Notes under the pieces: generated by a model
What the model was told of the DNA's origin: nothing
Databases searched by the model: none
The model's input: the letters and a program-made list of their open reading frames with translations, nothing else
NCBI GenBank assembly: GCA_964639765.1
Contig: CAZXEN010000027.1
Span: 1 to 25,679, forward strand
DNA: 25,679 bases
Direction: 5' to 3'
DNA from: Scybalousia_A sp964639765
Lineage (GTDB): Bacteria > Bacteroidota > Bacteroidia > Bacteroidales > P3
Shown: in pieces, positions 22,570 through 25,679 of the stretch
Layout: each line of letters starts with the position of its first letter
Position numbering within the stretch: the stretch's first letter is position 1
Translations under genes and position numbers: made by a program

Positions 22570-23538
22570 CTAAAAATATTTCTTGCCTTCCAGATAATTT
22601 AGCACATAGTCTCTTACACCTTCCTCTATCGTGCTGATATGATTGTTGTATCCCACAGATTTGAGTTTGTCTATTTCTGCACAAGTGTAGTATTGGTACT
22701 TGCCCCTTATGTCTATCGGCATAGGGATAAAATCTATTGCAGTCTCTCTGTTGAGTGCCACGAAAATATTTTTCACCAAGTCATAAAAAGAGCGGGCTTC
22801 TCCTGTACCAATATTATATATGTCACTCTGAGGTTTGTTTTTCATAAGAAACAGGATAACCTCCACAACATCTTTCACATAAACAAAATCTCTCAATTGC
22901 TCTCCGTCTTTGTAGTCGTCCCTGTGTGATTTAAAGAGTGCTACTCTTCCTTTTTCATTTATCTGATTATAGGCATGCATAACAACAGATGCCATTCTGC
23001 CTTTATGATATTCGTTTGGTCCATAAACATTAAAGAATTTCAAACCAGCCCAGAATGGCGGTCTTTCCTTCTGTGCAAGCTGCCAAAGGTCAAAATCCTG
23101 CTTTGACTTTCCGTATAAATTCAACGGTTTCAAGTCTTTTATTCCTGAGAGTTTGTCTGAATACCCGTTTTCTCCGTCTCCGTAGGTTGCAGCAGAAGAA
23201 GCATAGATAAAAGGTATGGAGTTTTTGGCACACAAGTTCCATAATGTTTTTGAATAATCAAGATTCAGTTTCAAAAAGACATTCCAGTCTCTCTCTGTTG
23301 TATCACTTCTTGCACCAAGATGAATGATAAAATCCACCTTGTCGGCATTCTTGTCCAACCATGCTGGAAATTCTTCCCTGTCTATTGCCAATGAATACTT
23401 TTTATCCTTGTAGTTTGCCTTTCTTTCCTGCTTGCTGAAATCATCTACTATCACTATATCTTCAATGCCTTCCTTGTTCAGTCTGGAAAGCATACAACTG
23501 CCTATAAACCCTGCTACTCCTGTTATTACTTTCATCAT
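22570..23538 (-). CDS. hldD: ADP-L-glycero-D-manno-heptose 6-epimerase
   Basis: Converts ADP-D-glycero-D-manno-heptose to the L-glycero form for the lipopolysaccharide core. The 322 residues are an extended short-chain dehydrogenase: NADP-binding GVAGFIGS (7-14), catalytic Ser114-115 region (YASSAATYGDG), and YGKSK with Tyr142 and Lys146. KFFNVYGPNEYHKGRMASV and LRDFVYVKDVV are typical of HldD/RfaD rather than of UDP-galactose epimerases. The start MM offers two ATGs; the first gives a 4-bp overlap with the upstream deacetylase gene. Partner heptose enzymes (gmhA, hldE) are outside the window. Confidence 0.92.
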   Translation of the reverse strand: MMKVITGVAGFIGSCMLSRLNKEGIEDIVIVDDFSKQERKANYKDKKYSLAIDREEFPAWLDKNADKVDFIIHLGARSDTTERDWNVFLKLNLDYSKTLWNLCAKNSIPFIYASSAATYGDGENGYSDKLSGIKDLKPLNLYGKSKQDFDLWQLAQKERPPFWAGLKFFNVYGPNEYHKGRMASVVMHAYNQINEKGRVALFKSHRDDYKDGEQLRDFVYVKDVVEVILFLMKNKPQSDIYNIGTGEARSFYDLVKNIFVALNRETAIDFIPMPIDIRGKYQYYTCAEIDKLKSVGYNNHISTIEEGVRDYVLNYLEGKKYF

Positions 23539-24854
23539 TCTTTATTTTTATTGTTCAAATATTCCACCTGTTTTTCATAAACCTCTCTCCAGCCTTTCCA
23601 TTCCTTGTAATCTGACAAAGATTCATTATGCCAGATGCTTACAAATTCTCCATCTACCTTTCTTACCTCGTCTATAAGTCCCGCTATCTTCCTCTGTGCT
23701 TCATCCGTGCTTAGTTTCAAACTGTTCTTCAATGCCACATCCATAAATGCAAATGGGTGTATTCTTAGTTTTGTTTCACAGTCTTTATCCAAATCATAAA
23801 ACTGGAAAGAAGAACAGGTGCCGGCTCTAAAACCTACATTGTCATGATAGCCCATTGAATAGTCATCTGTTATTTCGTTATCTACAAGATTTATATAAGA
23901 ATCAGGCAAACGGAATCTCAGGTAGTGGAATCTTGACTTTGTTATATTTTTATGAATTATATCTTTCAACATTTTTATCTGTTCTGACAGTCTTTCAGGC
24001 TCTTCATATGTGTAATATGAAGGGTGTATCCCTATTTCCGAGCAGTCTGCCATTTCTTTTATTGAAAACTGGAAACGGGTGTTGTATGGTGAAATAGATT
24101 TATCACGGTCGCTACTCAAGGATATAAGATAAAACATCAGAGTATTCAAATCATACTTTGAAATACTCTCCTGTATGTATGAAAAACAGTTGTAAGGGTC
24201 ATGTTTTCCAAAGAAATCAACCTTTATTCTCTCAATACAAGACGAAAAATCCTTATGTATCAAATCTCTCAAAAAGCCCCCTATTCCTCTGTAAAGTCCT
24301 TTACCTTTATAATAAAAAGCCATATCCACGTCTATTGTGTTGAGGAAAGAAAACGTTGAGTTTCTGAACACCACATCAGGATATCTCTGGAGTATTTTTT
24401 CTTTTAACAGGCCAGCCCATATATTTACAATAGGTTTGTCAAGAAATCCTTTCTGAAATGCCAATGAATCTCCAGCAGAAAAGCGTGAGTGCTTGTCGGA
24501 AATAAAAGGCAGATACTCTTCATAGCGGGATACCATATAGAATATTGCTGCAAAGACATCAAAATTCAGGATATCGTCTTTGTTGTATGTCCTGAACAAA
24601 AAAGGAGTATCGTTTTCTGTAAAATAATCAACATCAATGGCAGAAATATCTGTTTCATACAACAAATCCGCAGGACTTATATGCAACTCATCATATATCG
24701 GTTCTTCGCTATATGACAACTTGGCACCCTTTTCTGCCACAAAAGTTTCCTTGCTTGTGGTTATCATAAAATCTGTTTTCAACAAATCCTTGAAGACAAA
24801 GTTTATGGTATAACCTATTCTGTTTGTCTGTTTGTCAATATAAATTACCAACAT
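23535..24854 (-). CDS. DUF7033/polysaccharide deacetylase family protein
   Basis: A 439-residue protein typical of Bacteroidota envelope loci. Residues about 1-160 match the N-terminal DUF7033 module, with YNKDDILNFDVFAAIFYMVSRYEEYLP (91-117) as its strongest block. From about 168 a polysaccharide-deacetylase-like barrel follows: NTIDVDMAF with Asp175 and Asp177 in the metal-motif position, and SEIGIHPSYYTY with His277 as the second motif. It probably acts on a lipopolysaccharide or capsule sugar; the substrate is not known. No signal peptide is evident, so it is likely cytoplasmic. It starts 3 bp after lptB and overlaps hldD by 4 bp. Confidence 0.85.
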   Translation of the reverse strand: MLVIYIDKQTNRIGYTINFVFKDLLKTDFMITTSKETFVAEKGAKLSYSEEPIYDELHISPADLLYETDISAIDVDYFTENDTPFLFRTYNKDDILNFDVFAAIFYMVSRYEEYLPFISDKHSRFSAGDSLAFQKGFLDKPIVNIWAGLLKEKILQRYPDVVFRNSTFSFLNTIDVDMAFYYKGKGLYRGIGGFLRDLIHKDFSSCIERIKVDFFGKHDPYNCFSYIQESISKYDLNTLMFYLISLSSDRDKSISPYNTRFQFSIKEMADCSEIGIHPSYYTYEEPERLSEQIKMLKDIIHKNITKSRFHYLRFRLPDSYINLVDNEITDDYSMGYHDNVGFRAGTCSSFQFYDLDKDCETKLRIHPFAFMDVALKNSLKLSTDEAQRKIAGLIDEVRKVDGEFVSIWHNESLSDYKEWKGWREVYEKQVEYLNNKNKE

Positions 24855-24857
24855 ACG

Positions 24858-25580
24858 TTATCTCAATTCAAAATTATCTCCCAGATATTTTCTTCTGACT
24901 TCCGAGTCGTCTGCCAATTCTCTTGGAGTTCCTGCCTTGAAGACTACTCCTTCTATCAGCAGATAAGCTCTGTCTGTTATACTTAGTGTTTCATGTACAT
25001 TGTGATCTGTAATAAGGACGCCTATATTTTTTTGTTTCAGTGTAGCTACAATAGTCTGTATCTCCTGCACTGCTATGGGGTCCACACCTGCAAAAGGTTC
25101 ATCCAAAAGAATAAACTTGGGATCTGAGGCCAATGCTCTTGCTATCTCTGTTCTTCTTCTTTCACCTCCAGAAAGCTGGTTTCCTTTGTTTTTTCTTATC
25201 TTCTGCAAAGAAAACTCGTTGAGTAGAGATTCCATCTTTTCCACTCTTTGCTCCGGAGTGTAAGGCTGAAATTCCAAAATAGACATTATATTGTCTTCAA
25301 CACTCATATTCCTGAACACGGAAGCCTCCTGCGGAAGATAACCTATTCCATTTTGGGCGCGTTTATACATAGGCATTTCCGTAAGGTCTTTGTCGTCTAA
25401 AAAAACTCTTCCGGAAAAAGGCTGAATCATTCCTACTATCATATAGAAAGTTGTAGTCTTGCCTGCTCCGTTAGGACCAAGCAGACCAACAATCTCTCCT
25501 TGATTAACCTCTATTGAAACGTCATTGACAACAGTCCTCTTTTTATATTTCTTTACTACAGATTCTGTATATAATCTCAT
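24858..25580 (-). CDS. lptB: Lipopolysaccharide export ATPase LptB
   Basis: ATPase of the LptB2FG complex that extracts lipopolysaccharide from the inner membrane. The 240 residues contain Walker A GPNGAGKT (35-42), Q-loop Gln84 in YLPQEASVFR, signature LSGGE (136-140), Walker B FILLDE (156-161), FAGVDP, and switch His193. The YLPQEASVFRNMSVEDNI block and length are diagnostic of LptB among ABC ATPases. It is the first gene of the five-gene envelope operon, with a promoter -7 box 41 bp upstream. Confidence 0.95.
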   Translation of the reverse strand: MRLYTESVVKKYKKRTVVNDVSIEVNQGEIVGLLGPNGAGKTTTFYMIVGMIQPFSGRVFLDDKDLTEMPMYKRAQNGIGYLPQEASVFRNMSVEDNIMSILEFQPYTPEQRVEKMESLLNEFSLQKIRKNKGNQLSGGERRRTEIARALASDPKFILLDEPFAGVDPIAVQEIQTIVATLKQKNIGVLITDHNVHETLSITDRAYLLIEGVVFKAGTPRELADDSEVRRKYLGDNFELR

Positions 25581-25620
25581 AATAGACCTATTAACTCCTT
25601 GTTTTTATTCTAACAAACTG

Positions 25621-25628
25621 CAAAGTTA
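25621..25628 (-). promoter_or_regulatory. -7 box upstream of lptB
   Basis: On the minus strand TAACTTTG fits TAnnTTTG. A possible -33 TTG lies at 25654-25656, farther than the 19-nt spacing seen at rho and kdd. The remaining 50 bases to the window end show no gene. Confidence 0.45.
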
Positions 25629-25679
25629 CAAAAAAAATCCATACCACCCATCAATCCTTGGTTTTTATTGTTCCAAAAA

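Noticed and set aside
1..25679. tRNA, rRNA, tmRNA or riboswitch genes
   Set aside because: All intergenic stretches were scanned by eye for cloverleaf arms and conserved RNA cores. None was convincing, although small RNAs cannot be excluded without a covariance search.

Overview
The window looks like chromosomal DNA of an AT-rich member of the Bacteroidota, most likely order Bacteroidales. The evidence is a type IX secretion/gliding gene pair (porP/sprF-like plus gldK), a Rho factor with the long disordered insertion typical of the phylum, a DUF7033-type deacetylase, a one-chain NfnAB-type oxidoreductase, promoter -7 boxes of the TAnnTTTG type, and little use of Shine-Dalgarno sites. A lysine-fermentation dehydrogenase (kdd) points to an amino-acid-fermenting anaerobe. 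Species cannot be named from the sequence alone.

Layout. 1-583 is non-coding and repeat-rich, with a 64-bp perfect palindrome. 584-6472 (minus strand) holds glyS, rho, kdd and a coiled-coil lipoprotein. 6718-9050 is a small accessory segment bracketed by a 24-bp perfect direct repeat: one GC-richer orphan gene, and a bacterial-type poly(ADP-ribose) glycohydrolase gene that appears broken by two single-base frameshifts. 9151-11954 (plus) is rimO, a nucleotidyltransferase/GHMP-kinase fusion and a sugar mutarotase. 12076-14334 is the NfnAB-type fusion. 14335-15120 is a gene-poor stretch with two terminator-like hairpins, a short repeat family and a 35-codon remnant of an AAA-ATPase/nuclease-like gene. 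15121-16338 encodes a TIR domain, a Pro/Gln linker and a formylglycine-generating-enzyme (FGE) fold. 16561-21141 (minus) is htpG, gldK and porP/sprF. 21331-25580 (minus) is a tight envelope operon transcribed lptB, DUF7033 deacetylase, hldD, kdsC, rlpA-like.

The most interesting element is the 3' end of the TIR-FGE gene. Over its last ~130 coding bases composition jumps from about 34% to about 62% G+C and adenine falls from about 38% to 10% (hand counts). The candidate variable codons all end in a pyrimidine, as expected if AAY codons of a template had been randomised at adenine. This is the signature of the variable region of a diversity-generating retroelement (DGR). No reverse transcriptase or template repeat lies in the window, so the rest of the DGR would act from elsewhere in the genome. 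The inferred system is a TIR (possible NADase) effector whose C-type-lectin/FGE recognition face is hypermutated.

How the genes fit together: the lptB operon and the porP-gldK pair build the outer envelope and a secretion apparatus; rimO, glyS, rho and htpG are housekeeping; kdd and the NfnAB-type enzyme fit anaerobic amino-acid fermentation and redox balancing; the 6.7-9.0 kb and 14.4-16.4 kb segments are accessory and probably conflict-related (ADP-ribose and possibly NAD chemistry, hypermutation).
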